Positions 1-7,850 of a stretch of DNA of 15,565 nucleotides are shown in pieces (position 1 is the stretch's first letter; each line of letters starts with the position of its first letter). Source of the stretch: JAUYQR01 sp031377265 (GTDB lineage: Bacteria > Pseudomonadota > Alphaproteobacteria > Rhodobacterales > Rhodobacteraceae). Under the pieces are notes generated by a model. The model was not told where the DNA came from. It made no database searches and worked only from the letters and a program-made list of their open reading frames with translations. The translations under genes were made by a program, and so were the position numbers. The DNA lies in the NCBI RefSeq assembly GCF_031377265.1, contig NZ_JANMET010000012.1, positions 1 to 15,565 of the forward strand, given 5' to 3'.

Positions 1-318
1 CAGGATCACCCCGACGCCGCCGAACTTCACCGCCGCGCCAAGGGCATCGACGAAACCGTGTCGCTGGCCACCGTCTACCGCACCCTCTCGGTGCTGGAAC
101 GCGAAGGCGTGGTGCAGCGCCATTCCTTTGAATCCGGCGGCGCCCGCTTTGAAGTGAACGACACCTCCCACCACGACCACATCGTCGATCTGGATACCGG
201 CCGGATCACCGAGTTCTATTCTGAAAAGATCGAACAGCTGCAACGCGAGATCGCCGCCGAGATGGGCTACGAAATCGTCCATCACCGCCTGGAACTTTAC
301 TGCCGCAAAAAACGCTGA
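1..318 (+). CDS. Fur/Mur-family metal-responsive repressor, 5'-truncated
   Basis: The reading frame is open from base 1 and gives the last 105 residues of a Fur-family regulator; the N-terminus lies outside the window. The recognition helix reads SLATVYRTLSVLE, the diagnostic Fur DNA-binding segment, and is followed by the dimerisation/metal domain with the histidine cluster HHDH and a C-terminal HHRLELYC. Fur proteins repress metal-uptake genes when loaded with Fe(II) or Mn(II). The segment after HHDH is IVDLDTGRITEF, where E. coli-type Fur has a CxxC structural zinc site; both cysteines are missing. From memory this is typical of alphaproteobacterial Fur/Mur, where manganese is often the co-repressor. 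It converges on the flavin reductase gene with only 5 bases between stop codons and is probably unrelated to the catabolic cluster. Irr and Zur are less likely, but the missing N-terminus limits certainty. Confidence 0.9.
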   Translation, partial: QDHPDAAELHRRAKGIDETVSLATVYRTLSVLEREGVVQRHSFESGGARFEVNDTSHHDHIVDLDTGRITEFYSEKIEQLQREIAAEMGYEIVHHRLELYCRKKR

Positions 319-323
319 TCGTC

Positions 324-839
324 TCAGCCGGCCTGAAAGGTTCCGTAGCGGCCCTTGGAGAACACCAGCGGTTCCCCCGGCATCGTTGTCACCCGCAGCA
401 CACGGCCCAGAATAATCTCGTGATCCCCGCCATCATAAGCAGCATGCCGGGCACAATCGAACCGTGCCAGAGCACCAGTGAGCGCCGGAAGCCCCTCGGG
501 CGTCGCGGTCCAATCCAGCCCGTCAAAGCCAGACCCACCCCGCGCAAACCTATACAGCCAATCCCCCTGATCCTGCCGCAAGACGTGGATTGCAAAAGCT
601 TCAGCCCCGGAAAATGCGGCAAAACGGGAAGATGATCGGGCAGGGGACCAAAGCACCAGCGGTGGGTCCAGCGACACCGAAGAAAAGCTGTTGGCGGTAA
701 AGCCCATCGGCCCCTCAGGCCCTTGCACTGTGACGATCGTTACCCCGGTCGCCCAGGCGCCAAATGCCTCTCGCAGGGCGCGCGCCTCGGTCCCGGCGAG
801 AGAGGGCGTGGTCCCTGAGCCTGTCAATCCGTCCGGCAT
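324..839 (-). CDS. Flavin reductase domain protein (FMN-binding split barrel)
   Basis: This 171-residue protein has the flavin-reductase-like split-barrel signature: REAFGAWATGVTIVT near the N-terminus, then GFTANSFSSVSLDPPLVLW, and a C-terminal segment with HEIILGRV and LVFSKGRYG. Family members reduce free FMN or FAD with NAD(P)H and supply it to a partner monooxygenase, or use bound flavin directly. I chose the ATG at 837-839 because AGGA lies 6 bases upstream and the length suits the family. An upstream in-frame TTG at 891-893 would add 18 unconserved residues and has a poorly spaced ribosome site. The gene lies 66 bases after the C-N hydrolase gene on the same strand and is probably the last gene of the MarR-flavoprotein operon. 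No two-component monooxygenase partner is visible in the window, so its client is unknown; the flavoprotein upstream is a possible one. Confidence 0.9.
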   Translation of the reverse strand: MPDGLTGSGTTPSLAGTEARALREAFGAWATGVTIVTVQGPEGPMGFTANSFSSVSLDPPLVLWSPARSSSRFAAFSGAEAFAIHVLRQDQGDWLYRFARGGSGFDGLDWTATPEGLPALTGALARFDCARHAAYDGGDHEIILGRVLRVTTMPGEPLVFSKGRYGTFQAG

Positions 840-905
840 TCGCTGTCCTGTGATTACAAGCGTCGCAGATAAACCAATATCGGGGGGATTCAACCTTTGA
901 TGCCG

Positions 906-1685
906 CTACAAAATCTTGAGATCGGCATCTTGGGTAGAAAGCCTTGCGGGGTCGCGGGCCGGGACATCAGCAATCAGCAAGGCAGCGTGATCGCCCGCTT
1001 GCGCCAGAACCTCGCCATGTGGTCCGGCAATGAGGGTGCCGCCGACATAGCTCAGATCACCTTCCACGCCGCAGTAGTTGGCATAGGCAATGGTTACGCC
1101 GTAGTTCGCGGCCATCGCCGGCACGGTGTGGCGGACGACATGGGTGAAGGGCAGCATGTTCGCGGTCGGCACCAGGATCACGGTCACGCCCAGGGCCGCA
1201 AGTGCTGCGACATGGGGCGCAAATTCAATATCATAGCAGATCAGCAAAGCTGCCTTGTGAGGCCCAAGCTGGAAGATCCGATAGGCTGAACCCGCAGCGT
1301 AAATCGACTTCTCGCGTCCACCGTAAAGCTGGATCTTGCGGTAGAGCGCAAGCGGTTCACCGGATTTCCCAAGGGCGATGGCGGCGTTGTAGACCGTGGG
1401 CCCGTCACGTTCGGCAAAGCCAAGCGTCAATCCGCAGCCTGCCTCACGGCACAGCGTGGCAAGCTCGGCTATCCATGGGCCAGTGGCCCCCTGCGCCTGA
1501 TCGGAGATATCGGGCTGGTTGTAGCCAGGCAGCCAGACTTCGGGTGCAACAAGCATCTCAGCCTGCATCGCTGCGGCAGCCATGAGAGCGGAGCGTAGAC
1601 TGGCAATTCCGGCGGCGGCGTCGCCAGCGGGGGACTGGCCTTGCCAGACCGCCAGACGCAAAGGGCTGATTGCAGGATCAGACAT
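906..1685 (-). CDS. Carbon-nitrogen hydrolase (nitrilase superfamily amidase)
   Basis: This 259-residue cytoplasmic protein has the full nitrilase-superfamily triad in correct order and spacing: Glu49 in VAPEVWLPGY, Lys117 in LYRKIQLYG and Cys150 in LLICYDIEFA. Family members hydrolyse non-peptide C-N bonds through a cysteine thioester, most often amides, carbamoyl groups or nitriles. The Cys-Tyr-Asp-Ile-Glu context resembles the aliphatic amidase/omega-amidase-like branches more than true nitrilases, so an amide substrate is more likely. The ATG at 1683-1685 lies inside the 3' end of the flavoprotein gene (8-base overlap), which argues for translational coupling and a shared pathway. In a pathway that makes a ring lactam or an open-chain amide, it could release ammonia or open the ring; that role is inferred. 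Confidence 0.92.
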   Translation of the reverse strand: MSDPAISPLRLAVWQGQSPAGDAAAGIASLRSALMAAAAMQAEMLVAPEVWLPGYNQPDISDQAQGATGPWIAELATLCREAGCGLTLGFAERDGPTVYNAAIALGKSGEPLALYRKIQLYGGREKSIYAAGSAYRIFQLGPHKAALLICYDIEFAPHVAALAALGVTVILVPTANMLPFTHVVRHTVPAMAANYGVTIAYANYCGVEGDLSYVGGTLIAGPHGEVLAQAGDHAALLIADVPARDPARLSTQDADLKIL

Positions 1686-3711
1686 CTTTCATCACCCTCA
1701 AGGCATCATAAATCGCGGCGTGGGTGTTGCGCGCCTCTACTGCATCACCGATCCGATAAAGCGCAAAGCCGGGAGGGCCGTCGCCGCTTGGCTGTGGCCG
1801 CCCTTCGATCAGCGCATCATAGTCTACGGCGCCAAGATTGGCAGACAAGGGTTTGAGATCAAAGTAGATTTCCGCAAGTGGCTGGGTGCCGTGGTTGACC
1901 ACGACCTGATCATAGACCGCTTGTTTGGCCAGCTTCATGTAATCCGACCCGATCGTCGCGCGCAGCTGGTTGCCTGCGCGCTCTACCGACCGAAGCCGAT
2001 AGGTCACCGTAAAGGTCACGTCCTTGTCCTGCAGCGCGCGCATGTAGGGCACCAGGTTCATCGCCATCACATCTGGCGCGAAGGTGCGGTCCGGGGTCAT
2101 CACTTCAACCCGCGCGCCGCTTTCGGCCAACAATTGCGCGGCCTGCAATGCGGTGTGGTCGCCCGCGTCATCATAAAGCAGGACATTGGCACCGGGCTTT
2201 ACGTCGCCAGATAAGATGTCCCAGGCGGACACAACCAGATCATTGCCCGCCTCAAGGATAGCGGTCGTTGGCCGACCACCTGTCGCGATTACGACCACAT
2301 CCGGATTTAGAGACGTTATATCAAGTGCTTCCGCCCATGTGTTGAAGTGAAACTGAACGCCCCTGGCGGCGCATTGCGCCATTCGCCAGTCGATGATTCC
2401 GATCATTTCGCGCCGTCGCGGCGTCTTGGCGGTCAGCAGAATCTGGCCACCGGGTTGGGCGGCGGCCTCGAACACGATCACCCGATGGCCGCGCTCTGCC
2501 GCGACGCGCGCGGCCTCAAGTCCTGCGGGACCGGCACCAACGATCACCACCGTCTTGGCAACCGCTGCCCGCGCGATGGTATGCGGCATCACCTCTTCGC
2601 GCCCGGTTGCGGGGTTGTGGATGCACAATGCCATCCCGCCCTGATAGATGCGATCCAGACAATAAGTTGCGCCAACGCAGGGACGAATGTCCTGTTCGCG
2701 TCCTTCGATGATCTTGCGCACGATATGGGGGTCAGCCATGTGGGCCCGCGTCATGCCGACCATATCTAATTGGCCCGAGGCCACCGCATAGCGCGCGGTC
2801 GCCACGTCGGGAATGCGGGCGGCGTGAAAGGTGGGCAAGCCAACTTCGGCCCGCACACGACCGGCGAAATCAAGGTGCGGTGCCGAGGGCATGCCTTGAA
2901 TGGGGATGACGTCGGTCATCGCCGGGTCGGTGTAAATGCGCCCCTTGATGATGTTCAGGAAATCGACCAACCCGCTGTCACGAAACAGGTGGCCGATGGC
3001 GATGCCTTCCTCGGCGTCGATGCCGCCGGGTTCGACCTCATCTGCGGTGTAGCGCACGCCCAAAAGGAACTCAGGCCCCACCCTTTTGCGGCATGCGGCC
3101 AGCACCTCGAGCGAAAAGCGCGCCCGGTTTTCCAGCGACCCGCCGTAGGGTGCGGGCAGGGCGTTGGTGAAGGGCGACATGAATTGGTCCATCAGGTGGC
3201 CATAACACTCGAACTCGACCCCATCGAGGCCGGCGGCCTTCATCCGTTCGGCGGCATCGGCGTAGTCTTCGATGATCCGGACAATATCCCAGTCTTCGAT
3301 CACCTTGGGAAAGGCCCGGTGCGAGGGTTCGCGGGCCGGACCTGCGGCGACAACCGGCAGCCAGTCGCCCTTGTCCCAGCGGGTGCGGCGACCAAGATGG
3401 GTCAACTGGATCATCACTGCGGCGCCGGCCTCGTGGCAGTCGTCGGCCAGGCGCTTCATCCACGGCACCACCTCGTCCTTGTAGGCGAGGATGTTGTTGA
3501 ACACGGGCGGGCTGTCCTTGGACACTGCCGCCGACCCTGCGGTCATCGTCAGCGCAACACCCGCCTTGGCGCGTTCCAGATGGTACAGCCGATAGCGATC
3601 TTTCGGCATCCCGTCTTCGGGATAGGCCGGTTCATGGCTGGTCGTCATGATCCGATTGCGCAGGGTCAGGTGTTTCAGCTGATACGGTTGTAGCAGGGGA
3701 TCGGTCGACAT
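1678..3711 (-). CDS. Trimethylamine dehydrogenase / dienoyl-CoA reductase-like flavoprotein
   Basis: This 677-residue protein has the three-part build of the TMADH/2,4-dienoyl-CoA reductase family: an FMN-binding Old-Yellow-Enzyme barrel (about 1-340, with QLTHLGRRT at 102-110 and CYGHLMDQF at 169-177), an iron-sulfur segment (345-363), and FAD/nucleotide-binding domains (388-677, with VGAGPAG at 391-397). Relatives oxidatively demethylate amines or betaines, or reduce conjugated double bonds. In TMADH the cluster ligands are Cys345, 348, 351 and 364; here the motif is Cys345, Ala348, Cys351, Cys363, so one ligand is absent. The second nucleotide fold (LLYDDAGDHTAL) lacks GxGxxG. From memory the CVGATYC motif resembles proteins annotated as N-methylproline (betaine) demethylases, which would fit an N-methylated substrate. 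AAGGA sits 9 bases before the ATG. The exact reaction is unknown. Confidence 0.9.
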   Translation of the reverse strand: MSTDPLLQPYQLKHLTLRNRIMTTSHEPAYPEDGMPKDRYRLYHLERAKAGVALTMTAGSAAVSKDSPPVFNNILAYKDEVVPWMKRLADDCHEAGAAVMIQLTHLGRRTRWDKGDWLPVVAAGPAREPSHRAFPKVIEDWDIVRIIEDYADAAERMKAAGLDGVEFECYGHLMDQFMSPFTNALPAPYGGSLENRARFSLEVLAACRKRVGPEFLLGVRYTADEVEPGGIDAEEGIAIGHLFRDSGLVDFLNIIKGRIYTDPAMTDVIPIQGMPSAPHLDFAGRVRAEVGLPTFHAARIPDVATARYAVASGQLDMVGMTRAHMADPHIVRKIIEGREQDIRPCVGATYCLDRIYQGGMALCIHNPATGREEVMPHTIARAAVAKTVVIVGAGPAGLEAARVAAERGHRVIVFEAAAQPGGQILLTAKTPRRREMIGIIDWRMAQCAARGVQFHFNTWAEALDITSLNPDVVVIATGGRPTTAILEAGNDLVVSAWDILSGDVKPGANVLLYDDAGDHTALQAAQLLAESGARVEVMTPDRTFAPDVMAMNLVPYMRALQDKDVTFTVTYRLRSVERAGNQLRATIGSDYMKLAKQAVYDQVVVNHGTQPLAEIYFDLKPLSANLGAVDYDALIEGRPQPSGDGPPGFALYRIGDAVEARNTHAAIYDALRVMKDV

Positions 3712-3736
3712 CGGAGCCTGTCCTTTGCGTATTCGC

Positions 3737-3757
3737 CCAAGCTTAGGGTCGGCTTGG
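3737..3757. promoter_or_regulatory. Inverted repeat in the MarR-flavoprotein gap
   Basis: In the 92-base gap between the MarR stop and the flavoprotein start, the arms CCAAGC and GCTTGG are separated by 9 bases. The right arm is part of an 11-base string (CGGCTTGGCCA, 3750-3760) repeated exactly at 4278-4288 in the divergent control region. It could be a regulator-binding site or an mRNA hairpin ahead of the flavoprotein gene. Chance similarity is possible because the TTGGCCA core also occurs in nearby coding sequence. Confidence 0.3.
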
Positions 3758-3803
3758 CCACAATGGATGCCGGAATGCGACGCTGTGGTGTCTGTTCAAA
3801 CCG

Positions 3804-4232
3804 TCAGGTCAAGAGTGCGAGAAGCCGCAGCAATTCAGCGCGCTCGTCTGCCGATAGGGGGGCCAAGGTTGTGTCACTGACCGCAAGGGCGATGTCGGTG
3901 CGCTGGGTGAACAGCACATGGCCGACATCGGTCAATGTCACTGTCAGGCGGCGGCGGTCATCGGGATCTGCCGCAGTGGCCACGAGGTTCAGCTTGGCCA
4001 GCCGGTCAACCACGCCCTTGATGGTTGCCGCGTCCATCGCGGTGGCGCGGCCGAGATGGTTTTGCGACAGCGGGCCGACCTCAGCCAAACGCGCCAGGAC
4101 CGCAAACTGGGTGGTCGTAACTTCTGGGATCGCTTCGGAAAAAATCGACAAATGCCGTTGCGTCACGCGCCGCAGCACGTAGCCGATCTGGTCATCGAGC
4201 CGGTAGCCGTTGGGTTTGTCCATCACTGTCAT
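3804..4232 (-). CDS. MarR-family transcriptional regulator
   Basis: This 142-residue protein has the MarR winged-helix layout: a helical N-terminus (YVLRRVTQRHLSIF, about 18-31), then TTTQFAVLARLAEVGPLSQNHLG leading to the recognition helix (MDAATIKGVVDRLAKLNLV, about 66-84), the wing signature ADPDDRRRLTVTLT (about 88-101) and a C-terminal helix. MarR proteins usually repress a divergent gene and their own, and release DNA on binding an aromatic or similar small acid. I chose the ATG at 4230-4232, which has GAGGGG 6 bases upstream; the longer frame starting at 4304 has no convincing ribosome site and would occupy the control region. It is divergent from the molybdenum hydroxylase genes and upstream of the flavoprotein operon, so it is the likely switch for both. 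The inducer is unknown. Confidence 0.9.
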   Translation of the reverse strand: MTVMDKPNGYRLDDQIGYVLRRVTQRHLSIFSEAIPEVTTTQFAVLARLAEVGPLSQNHLGRATAMDAATIKGVVDRLAKLNLVATAADPDDRRRLTVTLTDVGHVLFTQRTDIALAVSDTTLAPLSADERAELLRLLALLT

Positions 4233-4326
4233 CGGATACCCCTCATGTGCCAATCGCGCAAGGCAGTTGACATCAAGCGGCTTGGCCAGCAGTCTTGTTT
4301 TCATACAAACGATTTCAGGTGTGTCC
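4233..4326. promoter_or_regulatory. Divergent control region with candidate operators
   Basis: This 94-base gap separates the MarR start from the first gene of the plus-strand run and must hold both promoters. It contains an 11-base palindrome with arms CAAGC and GCTTG around one base (4274-4284) directly after a TTGACA-like -35 hexamer (4267-4272). It also holds TTGT-N6-ACAA (4295-4308), overlapped by GTTT-N6-AAAC (4297-4310). Either is a reasonable MarR operator. No good -10 hexamer lies 16-18 bases after the TTGACA, so the promoter assignment is weak. Confidence 0.45.
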
Positions 4327-5154
4327 GTGCGTGATTACGTTCGACCCCAGACCCTGAGCGAGGTCATCGCGCATCTGGCGCAGGGGGCCCAGCGGCTGCT
4401 TGCGGGGGGTACTGATCTTTATCCAACTGCGGGGCGAAAGCTGACCGGGCCAGTGCTCGACCTGACCGGGGTTGACGAACTCAGAGGGTTTCGCGCGGCA
4501 AACGGTCTGCGGATCGGCGCTGCCACGACATGGACTGACATAGCCGAAGCCGCACTTCCCCCGGCGCTGCACGCCTTGCAACAGGCGGCACGGCAGGTTG
4601 GCGGGCGGCAGATCCAGAACGCCGGCACCATTGGCGGCAACCTGTGCAACGCGTCGCCCGCTGCGGATGGGGTTCCGCCATTGCTGGTGGTTGACGCGCA
4701 AGTGGAGCTTGTGTCCAGCCTCGGCACCCGGCACCTGCCGCTGTCAAAGTTCATTAGCGGGCCACGAAAAACCGCCCTCGCGCCGGGTGAGGTTCTGACC
4801 GCAGTGACGATCCCCGAGACGAGCCTTGGCGGGCGGTCCGCGTTCGAAAAACTAGGCGCGCGGACGCATCTGGTGATCTCAATAGCGATGGTTGCAGCAC
4901 GGGTCAGGCTGGATGGCGGCAGGATCGGTGACATTGCGATCGCGGTCGGTTCGTGTTCCGGCGTGGCAGTGCGTCTGGCGGCAGTGGAACAAGCTGTGAA
5001 GGGTGCGCGTTTGGACCAAGTTGTCGGTCTGATCTGCCCCGAGGATGTTGCCGCCGCCCTGTCGCCCATCGACGACGTGCGCGCCACGGCCACCTACCGG
5101 ATCAAGGCGGCTGTCGAACTTGTCACCCGCGCCGTCGCCGAGGCTGCCCGATGA
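4327..5154 (+). CDS. Molybdenum hydroxylase FAD-binding subunit (CoxM/CutM type)
   Basis: This 275-residue protein is the medium subunit of a xanthine-dehydrogenase-family enzyme, which passes electrons from the [2Fe-2S] clusters to an acceptor through FAD. FAD-binding motifs are clear: LLAGGTDLYP near the N-terminus and NAGTIGGNLCNASPAADGVP about residues 98-118; a CO-dehydrogenase flavoprotein C-terminal domain follows (FEKLGARTHLVISIAMVAA). I place the start at the GTG at 4327 because AGG lies about 7 bases upstream and the product begins with the family-like RDYVRPQTLSE. A GTG at 4321 is the alternative, and the open frame extends back to 4210 without conservation. The stop overlaps the next start as ATGA, so subunits are translationally coupled. 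It is the first gene of the run controlled by the divergent region. Confidence 0.93.
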   Translation: MRDYVRPQTLSEVIAHLAQGAQRLLAGGTDLYPTAGRKLTGPVLDLTGVDELRGFRAANGLRIGAATTWTDIAEAALPPALHALQQAARQVGGRQIQNAGTIGGNLCNASPAADGVPPLLVVDAQVELVSSLGTRHLPLSKFISGPRKTALAPGEVLTAVTIPETSLGGRSAFEKLGARTHLVISIAMVAARVRLDGGRIGDIAIAVGSCSGVAVRLAAVEQAVKGARLDQVVGLICPEDVAAALSPIDDVRATATYRIKAAVELVTRAVAEAAR

Positions 5155-7838
5155 TCAGCTTCACTCTCAATGGTCGGCTGGTGACCACCGACGCCCCCGC
5201 CACCGAACGATTGAGCGAGGTCTTGCGCGACCGGCTGGGGGCCAAGGGTACGAAAGTGGGATGCGATGCAGGCGATTGCGGTGCCTGCACGGTGCTGATT
5301 GATGGGGCTTCGGCCTGCGCCTGTCTGACACCGGCCGTTCGGGTTGACGGGCGGCAGGTCGAGACTGTTGAAGGAACGTCGCCTACATTGACACGCCTGC
5401 GCGACGCCTTTTTGCGACATGGAGCGGCGCAGTGCGGTATCTGCACGCCCGGAATGCTGATGATGGCGGTCGACTTGCTGGCCCGCGTGCCGGAGCCGTC
5501 GCCGCAGCAGGTGGAAACGGCGCTTGGTGGGGTGCTGTGCCGCTGCACAGGCTATCGCAAGATCATCGCGGCGGTCTGCGATGCGGCACCGGGGCGGGGT
5601 AAAGTGCCTGTGGAAACGGGTGCAGCAGTGGGGCAGCGCCAGATCCGGCTTGATGGGGCGGCAAAGGTTGCGGGCGACAGCTTTGGTGCCGATGCGGCGC
5701 CCGCCGGGGCGCTGATCGTCAAGGCCATACGCTCGCCGCATCCGCACGCCGATTTCAGCATTGGGGATCTGGCGCAGTTTGCGCGACTGCCCGGCGTGGT
5801 CGCGGTGTTCACGGCGGCTGACATTCCGGGCCGCAACGCCTTTTCCGTGATTCCCGCCTTTGCCGACCAGCCCGCCATTGCCACCACTCCTGCGCGGTTT
5901 CGGGGCGAGTGTGTGGCATTGGTGGCCTTTGCGCCGGACAGCGACGCCGACACCACCGCGTTTCCGATCACGTGGTCAGCCTTGCCCGCCATCGAGACGC
6001 CCGAGGCCGCCGAAGCCATCGGCGCGCCGCTGATCCACCCCAATCGCCCCGGCAATCGGCTGGTCGAAGGACGCGTGCGCAAGGGCGATGCGGCGAAGGC
6101 GCTGGCTGCCTCGGCGCATGTGGTCGAGGGCCGAATGCAGACCGGTTTTGTTGAACATGCGTATATCGAACCGGAAGCCGGGGCTGCCTGGATGGACGGC
6201 GACACGCTGATCATCCGCGCATGTACGCAGGCACCTGGGATGGACCGCGAGGATACGGCGGCGATCCTCGGGCTGCCGCAATCGCATGTCCGGATCATTC
6301 CTTCGGCGGTGGGTGGTGGGTTCGGCTCCAAGCTCGACATCAGCTTGCAACCGTTGATCGGGTTGGTTGCGCTCAAGACCGGGCGACCCTGCCAGATGGT
6401 CTATTCGCGGCAGGAAAGCATGACTTCTACCACCAAACGGCACCCGGCAGAGATGGCTGGGCGCATCGGGTGTGATGCGAATGGCCGGATCACCGCAGTG
6501 GAGTTCGAAGGCCGGTTCAACACGGGCGCTTATTCAAGCTGGGGGCCGACCGTTGCCAACCGTGTGCCGGTGCATGTGACGGGTCCGTATCTGACCCCGC
6601 ATGTCCATGCCAAAGCTCGGGCAATCCACACCCATGGGCCGGTTTCCGGCGCATTCCGTGGCTTTGGCGTGCCGCAAGGCGCGCTTTGGCAGGAAACCCT
6701 GTTTGACCGGCTTGCCGACAAGGCCAGGATCGACCGGCTGGAGTTTCGTATCCTGAACGCGCTGCGCGATGGCGATCCGTCTGCAACGGGTCAGATTCTG
6801 CAAGCTGTCGGGATCAGCCAGTGTCTTCAGGCGCTGCGCCCGTATTGGATGCGCGCCCTGTCAGATGCCAAAAGCGCGGGTCATCTGCATCGCGGTGTCG
6901 GGGTCGCATCGTGCTGGTACGGTTGCGGCAACACTGCCTTGCCGAACCCCTCGACCATCCGCATCGGGCTGTCCGGGGCGGGCGAAGTTGTGCTGCATCA
7001 GGGTGCTACCGACATTGGCCAAGGCTCCAACACCGTGATTGCCCAGATCGCGGCGGATGCGCTGGGGCTGCCGATCACCGCGTTCCGACTGATTGGCCCG
7101 GACACAGCGCTTACGCCCGACGCTGGCAAGACGTCGGCCAGCCGGCAGACCTTTGTCACCGGGCGCGCGACAGTTGCGGCGGGTCAGGCCTTGCGCAAGT
7201 CAATTCTGCGGCTGGCCAATGCCGGGCAGGGGGCAAGCCTCTTACTCGATGGCCGGCTGCTGATCGTGCGCGACGGTGCCACTCGGCGCCAGATCGACCT
7301 TGCCGCCCAGCCGCTTAATGTGCACGGCTACGTCCTGTCCGCCGAGGAAAGTTATGATCCGCCCACCTCTGCGCTGGACGCGGACGGGCAGGGACGGCCC
7401 TATGCACTTTACGGCTACGGCGCGCAGATGGTGGAACTGGAGGTCGATGTCCGGCTGGGACGCGTACGCCTGTTAAAGATTACCGCCGCGCATGACGTCG
7501 GGCGCGCGATCAATCCGACGCTTGCCGAAGGCCAGATCGAAGGCGGTATTGCCCAAGGTATCGGCCTCGCCCTGATGGAGGAATACATCGCGTCGCGCAC
7601 CGAGAACCTGCATGACTACCTGATCCCCACTTTCGGGGACGTGCCGCATATCGAAAGCCTGCTGATCGAAGTTCCTGATCCCGAAGGTCCGTTCGGGGCC
7701 AAAGGCTTGGGTGAACATGTGCTGATCCCCACCGCGCCCGCCATCCTGAACGCAATCCGCCATGCCACCGGGGCCGAATTGACCCGCGTTCCCGCCCTGC
7801 CGCACCGGGTACTCGCGGCGCTGGAGGCAGGGGAATGA
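5151..7838 (+). CDS. Molybdenum hydroxylase, fused [2Fe-2S] and molybdopterin subunit
   Basis: This 895-residue protein joins two subunits that are usually separate. Residues 1-145 form the small subunit: plant-type [2Fe-2S] ligands Cys38, 43, 46 and 58, and second-cluster ligands Cys95, 98, 130 and 132 (QCGICTPGM and LCRCTGYRKI). From about 160 follows the molybdopterin subunit: an a/b-hammerhead domain (RLDGAAKVAGD), VGGGFGSK (387-394), GAFRGFG (500-506), the Moco-proximal Gln624 in DIGQGSNT and the catalytic Glu855 in KGLGE. Such enzymes hydroxylate a carbon next to a ring nitrogen, or an aldehyde, using water. The AYRCSFR active-site loop of CO dehydrogenase is absent. Leu395 follows GGGFGSK where, from memory, purine-binding xanthine dehydrogenases have Glu, so a non-purine substrate is likely. 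No chaperone gene such as xdhC is in the window. Confidence 0.93.
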   Translation: MISFTLNGRLVTTDAPATERLSEVLRDRLGAKGTKVGCDAGDCGACTVLIDGASACACLTPAVRVDGRQVETVEGTSPTLTRLRDAFLRHGAAQCGICTPGMLMMAVDLLARVPEPSPQQVETALGGVLCRCTGYRKIIAAVCDAAPGRGKVPVETGAAVGQRQIRLDGAAKVAGDSFGADAAPAGALIVKAIRSPHPHADFSIGDLAQFARLPGVVAVFTAADIPGRNAFSVIPAFADQPAIATTPARFRGECVALVAFAPDSDADTTAFPITWSALPAIETPEAAEAIGAPLIHPNRPGNRLVEGRVRKGDAAKALAASAHVVEGRMQTGFVEHAYIEPEAGAAWMDGDTLIIRACTQAPGMDREDTAAILGLPQSHVRIIPSAVGGGFGSKLDISLQPLIGLVALKTGRPCQMVYSRQESMTSTTKRHPAEMAGRIGCDANGRITAVEFEGRFNTGAYSSWGPTVANRVPVHVTGPYLTPHVHAKARAIHTHGPVSGAFRGFGVPQGALWQETLFDRLADKARIDRLEFRILNALRDGDPSATGQILQAVGISQCLQALRPYWMRALSDAKSAGHLHRGVGVASCWYGCGNTALPNPSTIRIGLSGAGEVVLHQGATDIGQGSNTVIAQIAADALGLPITAFRLIGPDTALTPDAGKTSASRQTFVTGRATVAAGQALRKSILRLANAGQGASLLLDGRLLIVRDGATRRQIDLAAQPLNVHGYVLSAEESYDPPTSALDADGQGRPYALYGYGAQMVELEVDVRLGRVRLLKITAAHDVGRAINPTLAEGQIEGGIAQGIGLALMEEYIASRTENLHDYLIPTFGDVPHIESLLIEVPDPEGPFGAKGLGEHVLIPTAPAILNAIRHATGAELTRVPALPHRVLAALEAGE

Positions 7839-7850
7839 TCACGCTTGGGA

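Noticed and set aside
319..323. Bidirectional terminator between the Fur and flavin reductase genes
   Set aside because: Only 5 bases separate the stop codons and I see no stem-loop with T-run there or just inside the gene ends.
840..893. Longer flavin reductase start (TTG at 893)
   Set aside because: The AAAGG abuts the TTG, and the internal ATG at 839 has AGGA 6 bases upstream and gives the usual family length.
4267..4295. Complete sigma-70 promoter for the Mo hydroxylase operon
   Set aside because: TTGACA is present, but no acceptable -10 hexamer occurs 16-18 bases downstream, so only a -35-like element is noted.
4233..4304. Longer MarR start at 4304
   Set aside because: It lacks a ribosome site, adds unconserved residues and would cover the candidate operators. 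The ATG at 4232 has GAGGGG at good spacing.
4953..5150. N-terminal extension of the fused Mo subunit frame
   Set aside because: It overlaps the FAD-subunit gene out of frame and shows no domain. The ATG at 5151 forms the usual ATGA junction and starts with a ferredoxin-like strand.
5151..7838. Carbon monoxide dehydrogenase large subunit
   Set aside because: The diagnostic AYRCSFR active-site loop is absent; the corresponding region reads GAFRGFG as in xanthine/aldehyde hydroxylases.
5151..7838. Classical purine xanthine dehydrogenase
   Set aside because: Domain order differs (Fe-S fused to Mo rather than to FAD), Leu395 replaces the expected Glu, and no purine-pathway gene is nearby.
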